The position numbers were made by a program, and so were the translations under genes. Below the pieces are notes generated by a model. That model did not search any database. It saw nothing but the letters and a program-made list of their open reading frames with translations, and was not told the DNA's origin. 64,000 nucleotides of DNA from Fictibacillus sp. BK138 (GTDB lineage Bacteria > Bacillota > Bacilli > Bacillales > Fictibacillaceae), in the NCBI RefSeq assembly GCF_004216955.1, contig NZ_SGXL01000001.1:620001-684000 (forward strand), in the 5' to 3' direction. Shown in pieces: positions 1-9,785 of this stretch. How positions within the stretch are numbered: position 1 is the first letter of the stretch; every line of letters begins with the position of its first letter.

Positions 1-2
1 CT

Positions 3-1901
3 AACGAATGGGGAACAGAAATCATTATTACAAATACATCTAAGGACCCAGCACAAATTGGATTTGGTGATACTATCACTGGTACGGTTTCAAAGGTTAC
101 TAGATTAGGACAAGCAGGCAGTCAATCGATTCCGCCTGGAGGTATGATCGTTTCTTTTGCAGGTAAAACACTATCGGAACAATTATCGAGTGTAAAACCG
201 GGAGACACCGTCTCTGTTTCAGCCAATATTGAAGCGAAATGGAAAGATGCTAAATTTATCGTGGGTAGCGGTCCAATGCTTGTTAGAGATGGAAAAGTAG
301 AAATCTCGATGTCTCCTAACGACTATCTTGTAAAAGACCGTGCACCACGAACAGTGGTAGCATATGATGCGGATAATAAAAAAGTATTTTTTGTTGTAAA
401 TGACGGAAGGACATCTGATAGCAGAGGGTCAAGTCTCCCTGCAATGGCAAACTACTTAATTTCTCTTGGTGCTGACTATGCCATGAATCTTGATGGCGGC
501 GGATCATCTGCAATGGTAGCACGTCCGTATGGTGCATATGAGCCTGTTTTAATGAATACTCCATCTGACGGAGTGGAACGTGCGGTTTCCTCTATTTTAG
601 AGGTGGTAAACATGGCGCCAACAGGGTCAGCCGCTATACTAGTTTTAGGTTCTGCACCAACTCTTGAAGTAGGAATGAAGGCTCCTATTTCTCTAAAATA
701 CGCATTGGATAATAATTATAACCCTATGGATCTAACAGCCTCTCAGCTTACATGGACGGTTGAAGGCGGCGTGGGAGTAATGGAAGGTAACACCTTTGTT
801 GCGAAATCTGAAGGAACGGGGACGATTGTAGCAAGCAGTGGCAGTGCTACAGCGAGAATTCCTGTAACAGTAACAAACTCAGTACCTTTAGGAACAAAGT
901 TTTTACCACTCGAAGGCTTTGATTCATTAAGCAGCTGGAGTACAGTAGGAGCACGAGCAAATGTTTCACTTTCAGCCGACCGGTACAAAGCTCGAGAAGG
1001 TTATGCAGCAAAGGTAAACTATGATTTTACAGAAGCAAACGGGGAAACGGCTGCAGCTTATTTAGAAGCTAGCCAAGCTATCCATGTCGAGGGTAAGCCT
1101 CATGCTTTAGGTGTATGGGTATATAATGATGGTTCTGGTCACTGGCTTAGAGGTGAAGTAATCGATGCGAACGGGAAATCACACAAAGTCGATTTTACAG
1201 AACCAGGAGGAATGACTTGGAAAGGCTGGGGCTATTCTCAAGTGGAACTCGGTTCTACACTTGCCTTTCCGATTAAAGTAAAACAGCTTTATTTTGCAGA
1301 AACAAATGCAGCAAAACAAAATAAAGGCACGATCTATATGGAAAATCTGCAAGCGATCTATGACGAAAACTATGAAGAACCTATTTTTACTGACTTAAAT
1401 CAAGCACCTTGGGCGGTTAATTCCATTCTCGCATTAACGAGCAAATCAATAATCAGCGGTTACTCTAACGGGAAATTTGGTCCAAACGATAAAATTACCC
1501 GCTTACAGGCTGCTACAATGATTTCCAGACATTTAGGACTAGATACTACAAATGTTGAGGACCCTGGTTTTAAAGATATTACACCGAGTACGTATGGATA
1601 TGGAACGATAGCAGCTGTCGCAGAAATTGGAGCCATAACAGGACATCCTGATGGTACATTTGGTCCAAATGATTCATTAACACGTGCACAGATGGCTTCC
1701 ATTATGGAGAGAGCGTATGATCTGGAAGGAACAACAACAAAAACTTTTTCTGATGTAAAATCAGGACATTGGGCATACAATTCCATTCAAAAAATATTAG
1801 CAAATGGTATTACCGGTGGGTATGAAGATGGTACTTTCCGCCCGGAAATAGCTATTACAAGAGCTGAATTTTCATCTATGCTCGATCGTTATATAAATTA
1901 A
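3..1901 (+). CDS. Phosphodiester glycosidase (NAGPA-type) domain protein with three SLH domains, 5' truncated
   Basis: The reading frame is open back to the first bases of the window, so the gene starts upstream and only its 3' part is present. The first half carries a phosphodiester glycosidase (NAGPA/DUF2233-type) core, with NDGR and the glycine-rich DGGGSSAM motif. These proteins act on phosphodiester-linked sugars, so a cell-wall glycan substrate is likely but not shown. A middle region looks like bacterial Ig-like and carbohydrate-binding beta domains. The last ~180 residues are three SLH repeats (TRLQAA, TRAQMA and TRAEFS sites), which anchor proteins to pyruvylated cell-wall polymer. 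This fits csaB about 14 kb downstream. A hairpin terminator follows. The signal peptide lies outside the window. Confidence 0.85.
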   Translation, partial: NEWGTEIIITNTSKDPAQIGFGDTITGTVSKVTRLGQAGSQSIPPGGMIVSFAGKTLSEQLSSVKPGDTVSVSANIEAKWKDAKFIVGSGPMLVRDGKVEISMSPNDYLVKDRAPRTVVAYDADNKKVFFVVNDGRTSDSRGSSLPAMANYLISLGADYAMNLDGGGSSAMVARPYGAYEPVLMNTPSDGVERAVSSILEVVNMAPTGSAAILVLGSAPTLEVGMKAPISLKYALDNNYNPMDLTASQLTWTVEGGVGVMEGNTFVAKSEGTGTIVASSGSATARIPVTVTNSVPLGTKFLPLEGFDSLSSWSTVGARANVSLSADRYKAREGYAAKVNYDFTEANGETAAAYLEASQAIHVEGKPHALGVWVYNDGSGHWLRGEVIDANGKSHKVDFTEPGGMTWKGWGYSQVELGSTLAFPIKVKQLYFAETNAAKQNKGTIYMENLQAIYDENYEEPIFTDLNQAPWAVNSILALTSKSIISGYSNGKFGPNDKITRLQAATMISRHLGLDTTNVEDPGFKDITPSTYGYGTIAAVAEIGAITGHPDGTFGPNDSLTRAQMASIMERAYDLEGTTTKTFSDVKSGHWAYNSIQKILANGITGGYEDGTFRPEIAITRAEFSSMLDRYIN

Positions 1902-1923
1902 TTGGAAAACTAAGTAATATTAC

Positions 1924-1950
1924 TAAACATTATGTAAATATAACCGATAT
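1924..1950 (+). promoter_or_regulatory. Sigma-D (SigD/FliA) type promoter
   Basis: TAAA at 1924-1927, exactly 15 bp, then ACCGATAT at 1943-1950. The spacing is the same as in the motility promoters at 32878, 33358 and 37895. It lies outside the flagellar cluster and directly upstream of a hairpin terminator, so its transcript would be only about 60 nt unless the terminator is read through into the M14 peptidase gene. Confidence 0.6.
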
Positions 1951-1976
1951 ACAGGATACTAAGTAACACATCCTAA

Positions 1977-2017
1977 CAAAGATCTGTCCAAATTTAAGGG
2001 CAGGTCTTTGTTGTTTT
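1977..2017 (+). terminator. Rho-independent terminator
   Basis: A stem of about 12 bp, caaagatctgtc paired with ggcaggtctttg (G-U pairs allowed), is followed by a T-rich tract. It ends the SLH glycosidase transcript and would also stop a transcript from the sigma-D-like promoter just upstream. Confidence 0.8.
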
Positions 2018-2150
2018 GTAGAGAAAACCATATTATACAGATTTTTGATGTTTTATAACGATAATTTAACAAAAGATAAGTCTTTTTTACATTGACGTTA
2101 AAACACATTACTTATACGCTACTAGGGTAGTTAAAATTTGGAGGGGGAGA

Positions 2151-4229
2151 ATGTTTTTGGGAAAAAGGCAACTTCATAGTTTAATAGTCTTATGTTTAAT
2201 CATTTCACTTTTTTCAACAGCGATGCTATCCGGCGGGAAAAAGGCAGAGGCTGCTCATGATCTGGTAAATCCGAATCAATTTTATACATACGACGAGATG
2301 ATTACAGACATGAAAGAATTGGCTGCCCATTATCCTAGTTTAATCAGCTATAAAGAGATTGGCCGCAGTGAATACAACCGCCCGATCTATGCGATTAAAT
2401 TAGGAAAAGGAAACGCGAACGTCTTTGTTAACGGCTCACATCATGCCCGTGAATGGATATCGACAAATTTATCCATGGACATGATTGATGAATATGCGAG
2501 TGCTTATACGAATGGGGATTATATTGGTAAGTATAATGTACGCGATATTCTTAATAAAACAACAATGTGGTTCGTTCCGATGGTGAATCCGGACGGAGTA
2601 ACTCTTCAGCAATACGGACTTTCCAAGTTTCCTTCTGCTGACCATTGGAAACTAATCAACATGAATGAGGGAAGTACAAATTTTCAACGCTGGAAAGCGA
2701 ATGCTCGCGGAGTTGATTTAAACCGTCAGTACGATGCTGACTGGGCAAACATTAAGAACAATAAATCAGGTCCGTCCTGGAGTAATTACAAAGGTACCGC
2801 GCCTGTAAACCAGGCTGAATCAAGAGCGATCGTCAACTTCACGAATCAGATCAACCCTGAGATGGCAGTGGCTTATCATACGAGTGGTGAGATTTTATAT
2901 TGGAATTTCCACCAGACAGGAAGCTGGAAAGAACGCGATCATAAATATGCTCAAACTATCGGATATATGACAGGGTACGACTTGGTGTATCCAGGCACAA
3001 ATCCTTCTGGCGGAGGATTTACAGATTGGTTTATCATCAAGTACAAACGTCCAGGTTTTACGCCTGAGCTTGGCAACTATGCAGGGAATACTCACGTTCC
3101 GGTTTCAGAATATCCTGCGATCTGGTCACAGAATAAATATGTTGGGCTATATGTAGCACAAGAAGGCTACAAACTTTATTTGAAAAGTCCTCGGTATAAT
3201 CCGGAACAAAAGATAACAGTCCAAATAAATGGCAAGACGTTCAGCTATGATGAAAACGCATATTTAAAAGATGGGCGTACATTTGTACCTGTTCGAGGTG
3301 TGTTTGAAGAATTAGAAGCGACAGTAAATTATAATGCTTCTACAGGTGAGATTAAAGCTACTCGCTGGGATAGAAGAGTTACACTGAAAGTTGGTTCAAC
3401 AACTGCAACTGTCGTTACGGATCAAGGTACTTCGACAATAACTTTTGATACTGCACCACAAATCAGCGACGGCAGAACAATGGTGCCTCTAAGATTTATT
3501 GCAAATGCATTAGGTGCAGAAACAAAGTGGAATAACGACACCTATACGGCTTCCATTACAGACAACTATGTGAAATATTCAAAAGTGAAAAATCCAGATC
3601 CAGTATCCGTTACTATCAACGGCGCAGTGCAAAATTTTGATCCGGCTGCTCATATGTATGGGTATGACACGGTTTACTTACCTCTTCGTGATCTATTAAC
3701 AGCAATGGGTGCAACAGTAACATATAAAGATTATGTTGCAACGGCTGTTAAGGACAATACTACAATGGTAATTAACCTAAAAGAAAGAACCATTTCAGTA
3801 AATGGTAAATACATCTTTGTAAGTGAACCAGCCATCCTTGATCAAAATACGACAATGCTTCCTGTTCGTATCATTTCTAATGCATTTGGATTTGATGTGT
3901 CGTGGTCGCCTTCTGAATGGACGGTTCATATAACAACTGATGAAGCACCAGCGGCTACACCAGCTGAAGAGCCGGTTGCAGAGGAACCTGTTCAAGAAGT
4001 AACAACTTCACCAGAAACATCGAATATTGAGGAACAACCAGAAACACAAACAGAAGAAGATCCTTCAAAAGCTTCAGAAGGTGGTACATCTGATGAAGAA
4101 GCCACAAATGAAAAACAGCTAAATGAAACAGACCCGACTGCTGAGGAATCTGTTTTAGAAGAACAGACTTCTACAGAGAACAATGGTCAGGAAGATACTA
4201 AAGTTGATTCTCAAACTGTTTCAGAGTAA
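2151..4229 (+). CDS. Secreted M14-family zinc carboxypeptidase with copper-amine-oxidase-N-like stalk domains
   Basis: An N-terminal signal peptide (about residues 1-35) precedes an M14 metallocarboxypeptidase domain (about 40-345). The first zinc motif HAREW, a later YHTSGE histidine and the catalytic glutamate in TPELGN are all visible. It should trim C-terminal residues from extracellular peptides or peptidoglycan stems; the substrate is unknown. Two copper amine oxidase N-terminal-like domains follow (about 350-480 and 485-600, with GRTFVPVR, GRTMVPLR and TMLPVR repeats). These are common cell-surface stalk modules in Bacilli. The tail of about 80 residues is rich in Glu, Thr and Ser and looks disordered. 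There is no SLH domain, unlike its neighbours. The ATG start has a strong GGAGGGGGAG site. Confidence 0.88.
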   Translation: MFLGKRQLHSLIVLCLIISLFSTAMLSGGKKAEAAHDLVNPNQFYTYDEMITDMKELAAHYPSLISYKEIGRSEYNRPIYAIKLGKGNANVFVNGSHHAREWISTNLSMDMIDEYASAYTNGDYIGKYNVRDILNKTTMWFVPMVNPDGVTLQQYGLSKFPSADHWKLINMNEGSTNFQRWKANARGVDLNRQYDADWANIKNNKSGPSWSNYKGTAPVNQAESRAIVNFTNQINPEMAVAYHTSGEILYWNFHQTGSWKERDHKYAQTIGYMTGYDLVYPGTNPSGGGFTDWFIIKYKRPGFTPELGNYAGNTHVPVSEYPAIWSQNKYVGLYVAQEGYKLYLKSPRYNPEQKITVQINGKTFSYDENAYLKDGRTFVPVRGVFEELEATVNYNASTGEIKATRWDRRVTLKVGSTTATVVTDQGTSTITFDTAPQISDGRTMVPLRFIANALGAETKWNNDTYTASITDNYVKYSKVKNPDPVSVTINGAVQNFDPAAHMYGYDTVYLPLRDLLTAMGATVTYKDYVATAVKDNTTMVINLKERTISVNGKYIFVSEPAILDQNTTMLPVRIISNAFGFDVSWSPSEWTVHITTDEAPAATPAEEPVAEEPVQEVTTSPETSNIEEQPETQTEEDPSKASEGGTSDEEATNEKQLNETDPTAEESVLEEQTSTENNGQEDTKVDSQTVSE

Positions 4230-4244
4230 CTAAAGAAATTAATT

Positions 4245-4276
4245 AAACCATGTCTTTTGAAAGGCATGGTTTTTCT
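4245..4276 (+). terminator. Rho-independent terminator
   Basis: The inverted repeat AAACCATG / CATGGTTT flanks a short loop and is followed by a T tract, directly after the M14 peptidase gene. Confidence 0.75.
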
Positions 4277-4358
4277 ATTTTGTAAAAGAAGATATTGTCA
4301 TAAATGGTCGGGATTTGTATGATTAAAGAAACGATTGAGTAAGAAAGAAGGGGATCAG

Positions 4359-5363
4359 TTGATTCAATACGCTAATGCACTCAGAGCCCTAGCTATAATG
4401 GCCGTCGTAATGATTCACGTAGTGGGAAATTTAATGATAATCGATATATCTAAAACATGGTGGCTCGCTAATATTATTGATAGTTCCGCCCGGTGGAGCG
4501 TTCCTGTTTTTGTAATGGTAAGCGGAGCATTATTATTAGGTAAAAATGAATCCTTATCAACATTTTTTAAAAAACGAGCTTCAAAGATAATTATTCCTTT
4601 TATTTTTTGGACAGTTTTTTACGAACTGTTTAAGATGCGCACTCAGTTAGATATGTTCTCAGTAGAAGCGGCGATAAAAAATATATATAGCGGGAAAGCT
4701 TATTATCATCTTTGGTTTTTGTATATGATCGTTGGTATCTACTTTGTTACACCAATTTTTCGTCCGATTGCACAAAATAGTAGAATACTAGTTTATTTTG
4801 TTGTGGTGTGGTTTTTGCTTACGCTTGAGAATGTCATTTACTATTTCACATCGATACATATTGGATTTAAAATGGGGATGTTTTGGGGGTTCACAGGTTA
4901 CTTCTTATTAGGGTACCTTTTAGCAAAACACGAGTTATCAAAAAGAGTGACAGCACTTATCTATATGGGTGGAATAATAGGATTACTTGTTACCATATAC
5001 GGCACCTATCATATGACGGAAGCAAAAGGTAAATTAGATATTTTCTGGTTTGATTATCTGGCTCCGAATACTTTGTTAGTATCAATGGCGATTTTCGTGC
5101 TGTTTAAACATATGTTTAAAGCTAATATTCGTTTTGTTAACTCTTTTGCAGCTGCAAGCTTTGGAATCTATCTAGTTCACCCTTTCTTTTTAACGTTGTA
5201 TAAATCAGGTCCTTTTCAAGAATTATTTGGGTTTGCACTGCATGCTAAGACATTTCATGTTTTATTCGGTATACCAGCAACATTTATCACAGTCACCTTG
5301 TCGAGTTATGTCGCTGTGCTTATTCTGCAGAAAATTCCTATTGTAAAAAAGATCGTTCCTTAA
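4359..5363 (+). CDS. Acyltransferase 3 family membrane protein
   Basis: A polytopic protein of about 334 residues with some ten hydrophobic helices and the family's N-terminal signature RALAIMAVVMIHV. Members move acetyl or other acyl groups onto extracytoplasmic polysaccharides. Given the cell-wall context, a surface polymer is the likely acceptor, which is inference. I chose TTG 4359 because GAAGGGG lies five bases upstream and the family motif then begins near residue 5. An in-frame TTG at 4335 would add eight residues but has no good ribosome binding site. Confidence 0.85.
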   Translation: MIQYANALRALAIMAVVMIHVVGNLMIIDISKTWWLANIIDSSARWSVPVFVMVSGALLLGKNESLSTFFKKRASKIIIPFIFWTVFYELFKMRTQLDMFSVEAAIKNIYSGKAYYHLWFLYMIVGIYFVTPIFRPIAQNSRILVYFVVVWFLLTLENVIYYFTSIHIGFKMGMFWGFTGYFLLGYLLAKHELSKRVTALIYMGGIIGLLVTIYGTYHMTEAKGKLDIFWFDYLAPNTLLVSMAIFVLFKHMFKANIRFVNSFAAASFGIYLVHPFFLTLYKSGPFQELFGFALHAKTFHVLFGIPATFITVTLSSYVAVLILQKIPIVKKIVP

Positions 5364-5376
5364 AAAAGATCAAAAA

Positions 5377-5415
5377 TCTTGCCCGCTATTCTTATAGCGG
5401 GATTTTTTTATTTTA
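5377..5415 (+). terminator. Rho-independent terminator
   Basis: The CCCGCTAT / ATAGCGGG stem is followed by a T run after the acyltransferase gene. Confidence 0.85.
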
Positions 5416-5534
5416 AAAACTATTATATCCATATAAAAGATAGTCAGAAAGATACTAGAAAATAATGTAGAATATTGGTAGATTAATAGAGGTTGTGTAA
5501 AACTTAGTAAAATATTCATAATGGGGGAGAAAAT

Positions 5535-7463
5535 GTGAAAAAGTGGTTGGCGTTGTTATTGTTGCCATTTGTTTTGTTTTTCAGTTCAAATGCAGCTAAT
5601 GCTGCAGATGATATTACGGGGCACTATTTTGAACAGGACATGAGAGAGCTCATTGATCTGGGATATTTAAAAGGAACGATAAAAGATGGTCAAACTTTCT
5701 ATGAACCAGATCGTAACGTAACACGAGCTGAATTCGCAGCATTTTTAGTTCGAATTCTTGAAGCACAAAACTTGGAGGTTATTAATCCAAAAAGCTTTTC
5801 TGATGTGAAAGAAGGTGCTTGGTACTACAGGGTAGTACAACAAGCTGCTGAAATGAACATTGTTAACGGTAATCCTGATGGAACATTTAAACCTGATGCA
5901 CCAATTTCAAGAGAAGCAATGTCAGCAATGATGAATAGTGCATTTGAATACAAAGGAATTAAGCTGCCTGAAACAGAGCTCAAATTTAAAGATACATCAA
6001 GTATTTCAAGCTGGGCTGTTTTATCAGTAAAAAGAATGGTTGCTGCTGGTATTGTAAAGGGAAACGATGATAATACTTTCCGTCCTGCAGAGAATGCTAC
6101 AAGAGGTGTTACAAGTGCATTCTTAGTTCGTATGATTAATGAACTAAAGACTCCGCCGCCACCACCTCCAGCACCTAATTTTCACCTTGCAACTGTAACA
6201 GCAGATGCTACTACAAAGGTAAAAGAATATGAAACTTATGATGCTGCAAAAGCGGCCGCAACACAAAGCAATCATGTTGTTTTGAAAGACAACAAAGTGG
6301 TTTACATGAAGAGTGGAGTGGTTGCACCAGCTCAAATACATCCACTTGCATCTGTACTCTATAAAACTAGCGGATTTGGAGATCATTATTTTAGCTTAGT
6401 TGCAGGAACAGAAACTGAATTTTTAGATGCAGGTGAAACTTGGGTAAAGGTAAAGTTCAATAACACAATCGGTTACTTTAAAATGAATGAAGCAACACTT
6501 CATCCGACTGTTAAAGTAAAAGGTGCATCTTATTATAAGGCTGAAGGCGGAAAGCTGACTCACTATACGTATAACGTGAACACAGATACTTACGGCGCAT
6601 TTTGGTTTGGAAGCAGCGGAAGTATGCCTGATGGTAAATATTCAAGTAAGGACGGCCATTCTTTTTCAGGAAACGGCAATACGTATAACATGTATCAATA
6701 TTTTAACGTAATGCCTCTTTATACAAAAACTAGCTACACAGCAGAACAGCTGAATGATTTTGTTAAGAATAATAAGCCGGATTTTGCTGCTAACAATACA
6801 ATTCTTGAGAACTTAGGACAAGCCTTTAAAAATGTAGAGGCTAAATATAACGTCAATGCAATGTATTTATTGTCTCATGCTATCCATGAAAGTGGCTGGG
6901 GAACAAGTCCACTTGCTATTGATAAGAAAAACCTGTTTGGAATCAAAGCATATGATGGTTCAGCTTATGAAAGCGGCGACACATATAAATCCTATGAAGC
7001 ATGTATCGAAGTACTTGTAAAAGAATATTTACTTGATCCAACTTCCAGCTATTTTATTCAAGGCTGGAAAGCAAACGGGGAAGTTGTCGGTGACAAAGAA
7101 CTTGGCATGAATGTTCGATATGCAGCTGATCCGTATTGGGGTCAAAAGATTGCTGGATATATGTATAGAATTGATAAATATTTAAAAGGAAATGAAAGAA
7201 ACAAATATGGTATATCTGTAACATTAACAGATGGTGTTAATGTAAGAAATGATGCATCAGCAAGTGCTAGTAAATTATACTCCATTCCATTGGAAGGTAC
7301 ACCAGTACTTGTATTAAACAAAGTTACATCTAAAACAAATGAAGGCACGTGGCTGCAAATCGTTCCAAAGAATCTAAACGGAGCTAATTATGAGAAAACG
7401 TTTGTTTACAGCCATGGTGGTCCTTATGGAACGCTGATGAGAGATCTACCATTAGCAAAATAA
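5535..7463 (+). CDS. SLH-anchored beta-N-acetylglucosaminidase (autolysin), copy 1
   Basis: The protein has a signal peptide (about 1-23), three SLH domains (about 25-205; TRAEFA, SREAMS and TRGVTS sites), a short proline run near residue 208, an SH3-like beta region, a glucosaminidase domain (about 405-540, with catalytic HAIHESGWGTS and NLFGIK) and a C-terminal SH3b domain (VNVRNDAS). It is predicted to cleave N-acetylglucosamine linkages in peptidoglycan at the cell surface. GTG 5535 is the start, with GGGGGAGA upstream. The next gene is a full-length paralogue with the same domain order. A perfect-palindrome terminator separates the two, so each probably has its own promoter. Confidence 0.92.
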   Translation: MKKWLALLLLPFVLFFSSNAANAADDITGHYFEQDMRELIDLGYLKGTIKDGQTFYEPDRNVTRAEFAAFLVRILEAQNLEVINPKSFSDVKEGAWYYRVVQQAAEMNIVNGNPDGTFKPDAPISREAMSAMMNSAFEYKGIKLPETELKFKDTSSISSWAVLSVKRMVAAGIVKGNDDNTFRPAENATRGVTSAFLVRMINELKTPPPPPPAPNFHLATVTADATTKVKEYETYDAAKAAATQSNHVVLKDNKVVYMKSGVVAPAQIHPLASVLYKTSGFGDHYFSLVAGTETEFLDAGETWVKVKFNNTIGYFKMNEATLHPTVKVKGASYYKAEGGKLTHYTYNVNTDTYGAFWFGSSGSMPDGKYSSKDGHSFSGNGNTYNMYQYFNVMPLYTKTSYTAEQLNDFVKNNKPDFAANNTILENLGQAFKNVEAKYNVNAMYLLSHAIHESGWGTSPLAIDKKNLFGIKAYDGSAYESGDTYKSYEACIEVLVKEYLLDPTSSYFIQGWKANGEVVGDKELGMNVRYAADPYWGQKIAGYMYRIDKYLKGNERNKYGISVTLTDGVNVRNDASASASKLYSIPLEGTPVLVLNKVTSKTNEGTWLQIVPKNLNGANYEKTFVYSHGGPYGTLMRDLPLAK

Positions 7464-7477
7464 TATTTTCGTAGAAG

Positions 7478-7514
7478 GCTATTGAAACTAGTTTCAATAG
7501 CCTTTTTCTTTTTT
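7478..7514 (+). terminator. Rho-independent terminator
   Basis: A perfect 26-bp inverted repeat (GGCTATTGAAACT and its complement, no loop mismatches) is followed by a T-rich tract. Confidence 0.9.
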
Positions 7515-7612
7515 CGTCTAGGAAAATATTATAACTTTAATGGTAAAGATTTACTTCAGTCTGATAGAATGGTAGTGGGAAAGTGGAAAAATCTTATTTT
7601 GGAGGGGAAGTT

Positions 7613-9526
7613 TTGAAGAAATTTTTATACTTTTTTATATTACCATTTGTGCTTTTGTTCGGATTGGGTGCACAAGATGTGTCAGCCAGTGATGGATTGG
7701 AAAATAAATATTTTAAAGTGCCGATGAGGGAGCTAATTGAACTTGGGTTATTGAAAGGTACAGATAAAAACGGCGTAATTGATTTTGAGCATGATAAATC
7801 AATTCCTAGAGCCGAATTTGCAGCGTTAATGGTTCGTGTACTTGGAAAAGAAAACATGACAGTAACCAACCCAACTGACTTTACAGATGTTCCGAAAACT
7901 TATTGGGGATATACTGCCATTCAACAAGCTGCGCAATTAGGAATAATTAACGGTACAGGAAATGGAAAGTTTTCTCCGACAGCTAATATTACTCGCGAGC
8001 AGATCGCATCAATAATGAACAGTGTGTTAGAGAAACAAGGGATTACTCTTCCGGTGAAAGATTTATCTACATATAAAGATGCAAATCAAGTAAGTTCCTA
8101 TGCAAAACTTTCCATGGAGAGAATTGTGGGTGCTGGAATTCTAGCAGGATCGAACAATGAGCTGAAACCAAAAGACAATGCTACACGGGGAATGACTTCA
8201 GCATTTTTAGTCCGTATGCTGGATTATGCAAAACCGGTTTATTATGTAGGAACGGTAACTGCTAATGAAAAAAAACAAGGACAGCAGTATGGAAGTTATG
8301 CTGAAGCAAAAGTAGCAGCAACCGGAACAAATGAAGTCGTCTTAAAATATAAAAAGATTGTTTCCATGAAAGATGGACAAGTAACAAACAGTACTCTTGC
8401 ACCAACAGTTAACCTTTGGAATGATACAACGTTTAACCATGTCATTATCGGTGTGGCATCAGGGACACCGGTTGAATTTTTAGAGTCTGGTAGGAATTGG
8501 GTAAAAGTAAAATTTGGTAAAAAGACCGGGTATGTAAAAATTAGAGAAGCTAAGCTTATTCCTTCAGTGCAAGTTAAAGGTGAGAGCTTCTACGAAGTCA
8601 GAGAAGGTTTACTAAGACATTTCGTGTATAATGCACATACTCAAAAGCATGAATCTTATCTGTTTGGCAGAAGTGATGCAGATATGCCTAACGGCAGGTA
8701 TGTAAGTGAAAATGGCAGTCTCTATAAGAATAATTTAACAGGGACAACATATGAAGCTCATCAGTATTTCAATAAGCTGCCTCTATACACGAAAACATCC
8801 TATACAGCTGAAGATCTTAATAAATATGTTAGAGAAAATAAACCTTCTACACTAGGTACTTCAGTTCTTGAGAACATGGGTGCGAAGTTTAAGGAAGTTG
8901 AAGAAGAGCATAACATCAATGCGATGTATTTATTAGCTCATGCAATTCATGAGAGTGAATGGGGAACTAGCAAGTTCTCAAAGGAAAATTTTAACCTCTT
9001 TGGAATAGATGCAGTTGACGGAACGCCCGGTGCAGCAAAGTTTAAAAGTTATAATGAAGGCTTTGAAGCAATTATCAAACGATTGACTAATCCTAATGAT
9101 GGTTATTTTACAAAATCTCCATTTAGATATCATGGAGCATTCCTTGGAAACAAAGATTTGGGTATGAACGTTTTTTATGCGGCAGATCCTTACTGGGGTC
9201 AAAAGATTGCAGGTCACATGCACAGGATGGATGTAGCGTTAGGTGGAAGGGAACGTAATAAGTATAATATTGCGGTTACTTTAACTAAAGGTGCTACAAC
9301 TAAAGTAAGAAGCACATCAACTGTTAGTGATAATCTTTTATATGAACTTACAGTAACAGGTTCTCCAGTGTTAGTTTTGGATACAGTTGTGACCGAAAAA
9401 GAAGGAACATGGTATGAGATTGTACCAAAAAATTTAAATGGTACTGATTATAAAAAAGCTTATGTTTACAGCCACGGAGCTTCATATGGAACAAATATGA
9501 AGTTGTTAGATTTAGCAAAAGAATAA
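7613..9526 (+). CDS. SLH-anchored beta-N-acetylglucosaminidase (autolysin), copy 2
   Basis: Tandem paralogue of the preceding gene with the same architecture: signal peptide (about 1-26), three SLH domains (PRAEFA, TREQIA and TRGMTS sites), SH3-like region, glucosaminidase domain (HAIHESEWGTS, NLFGID) and C-terminal SH3b. The start is TTG 7613, preceded by GGAGGGGAAG; an upstream in-frame start at 7583 would put ten hydrophilic residues before the signal peptide and has no ribosome binding site. The two copies have diverged throughout, so the duplication is not recent. The copy-1 proline run is absent here. Confidence 0.92.
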   Translation: MKKFLYFFILPFVLLFGLGAQDVSASDGLENKYFKVPMRELIELGLLKGTDKNGVIDFEHDKSIPRAEFAALMVRVLGKENMTVTNPTDFTDVPKTYWGYTAIQQAAQLGIINGTGNGKFSPTANITREQIASIMNSVLEKQGITLPVKDLSTYKDANQVSSYAKLSMERIVGAGILAGSNNELKPKDNATRGMTSAFLVRMLDYAKPVYYVGTVTANEKKQGQQYGSYAEAKVAATGTNEVVLKYKKIVSMKDGQVTNSTLAPTVNLWNDTTFNHVIIGVASGTPVEFLESGRNWVKVKFGKKTGYVKIREAKLIPSVQVKGESFYEVREGLLRHFVYNAHTQKHESYLFGRSDADMPNGRYVSENGSLYKNNLTGTTYEAHQYFNKLPLYTKTSYTAEDLNKYVRENKPSTLGTSVLENMGAKFKEVEEEHNINAMYLLAHAIHESEWGTSKFSKENFNLFGIDAVDGTPGAAKFKSYNEGFEAIIKRLTNPNDGYFTKSPFRYHGAFLGNKDLGMNVFYAADPYWGQKIAGHMHRMDVALGGRERNKYNIAVTLTKGATTKVRSTSTVSDNLLYELTVTGSPVLVLDTVVTEKEGTWYEIVPKNLNGTDYKKAYVYSHGASYGTNMKLLDLAKE

Positions 9527-9532
9527 ATGATT

Positions 9533-9586
9533 GAAAGCCTGACTAAATGGGATGTACATATCCCTGGGATGTCGGGCTTTTTTTCG
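9533..9586 (+). terminator. Probable Rho-independent terminator
   Basis: The AAGCCTGAC / GTCGGGCTT stem carries an internal imperfect hairpin and ends in seven or more T residues. The rest of the gap (9587-9785) holds no gene that I can see and probably contains the promoter of the downstream polymer operon. Confidence 0.7.
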
Positions 9587-9785
9587 TTTACATTGCGAAA
9601 TATTGGATAATCCAACCACCTCCCTCAAAAACTAAAGTGGAAGACGACCTATATAAGATGAAACTTATAGTTGCGGACCATATGGTTTAGGGCCGTTTTA
9701 TGATATATTTATTAGTGTTTTATTTAAAATAGGTAAACTTTGCTAAATCACGCAAAGTTAATTACGGAAAAAGTGGTGACTTTCA

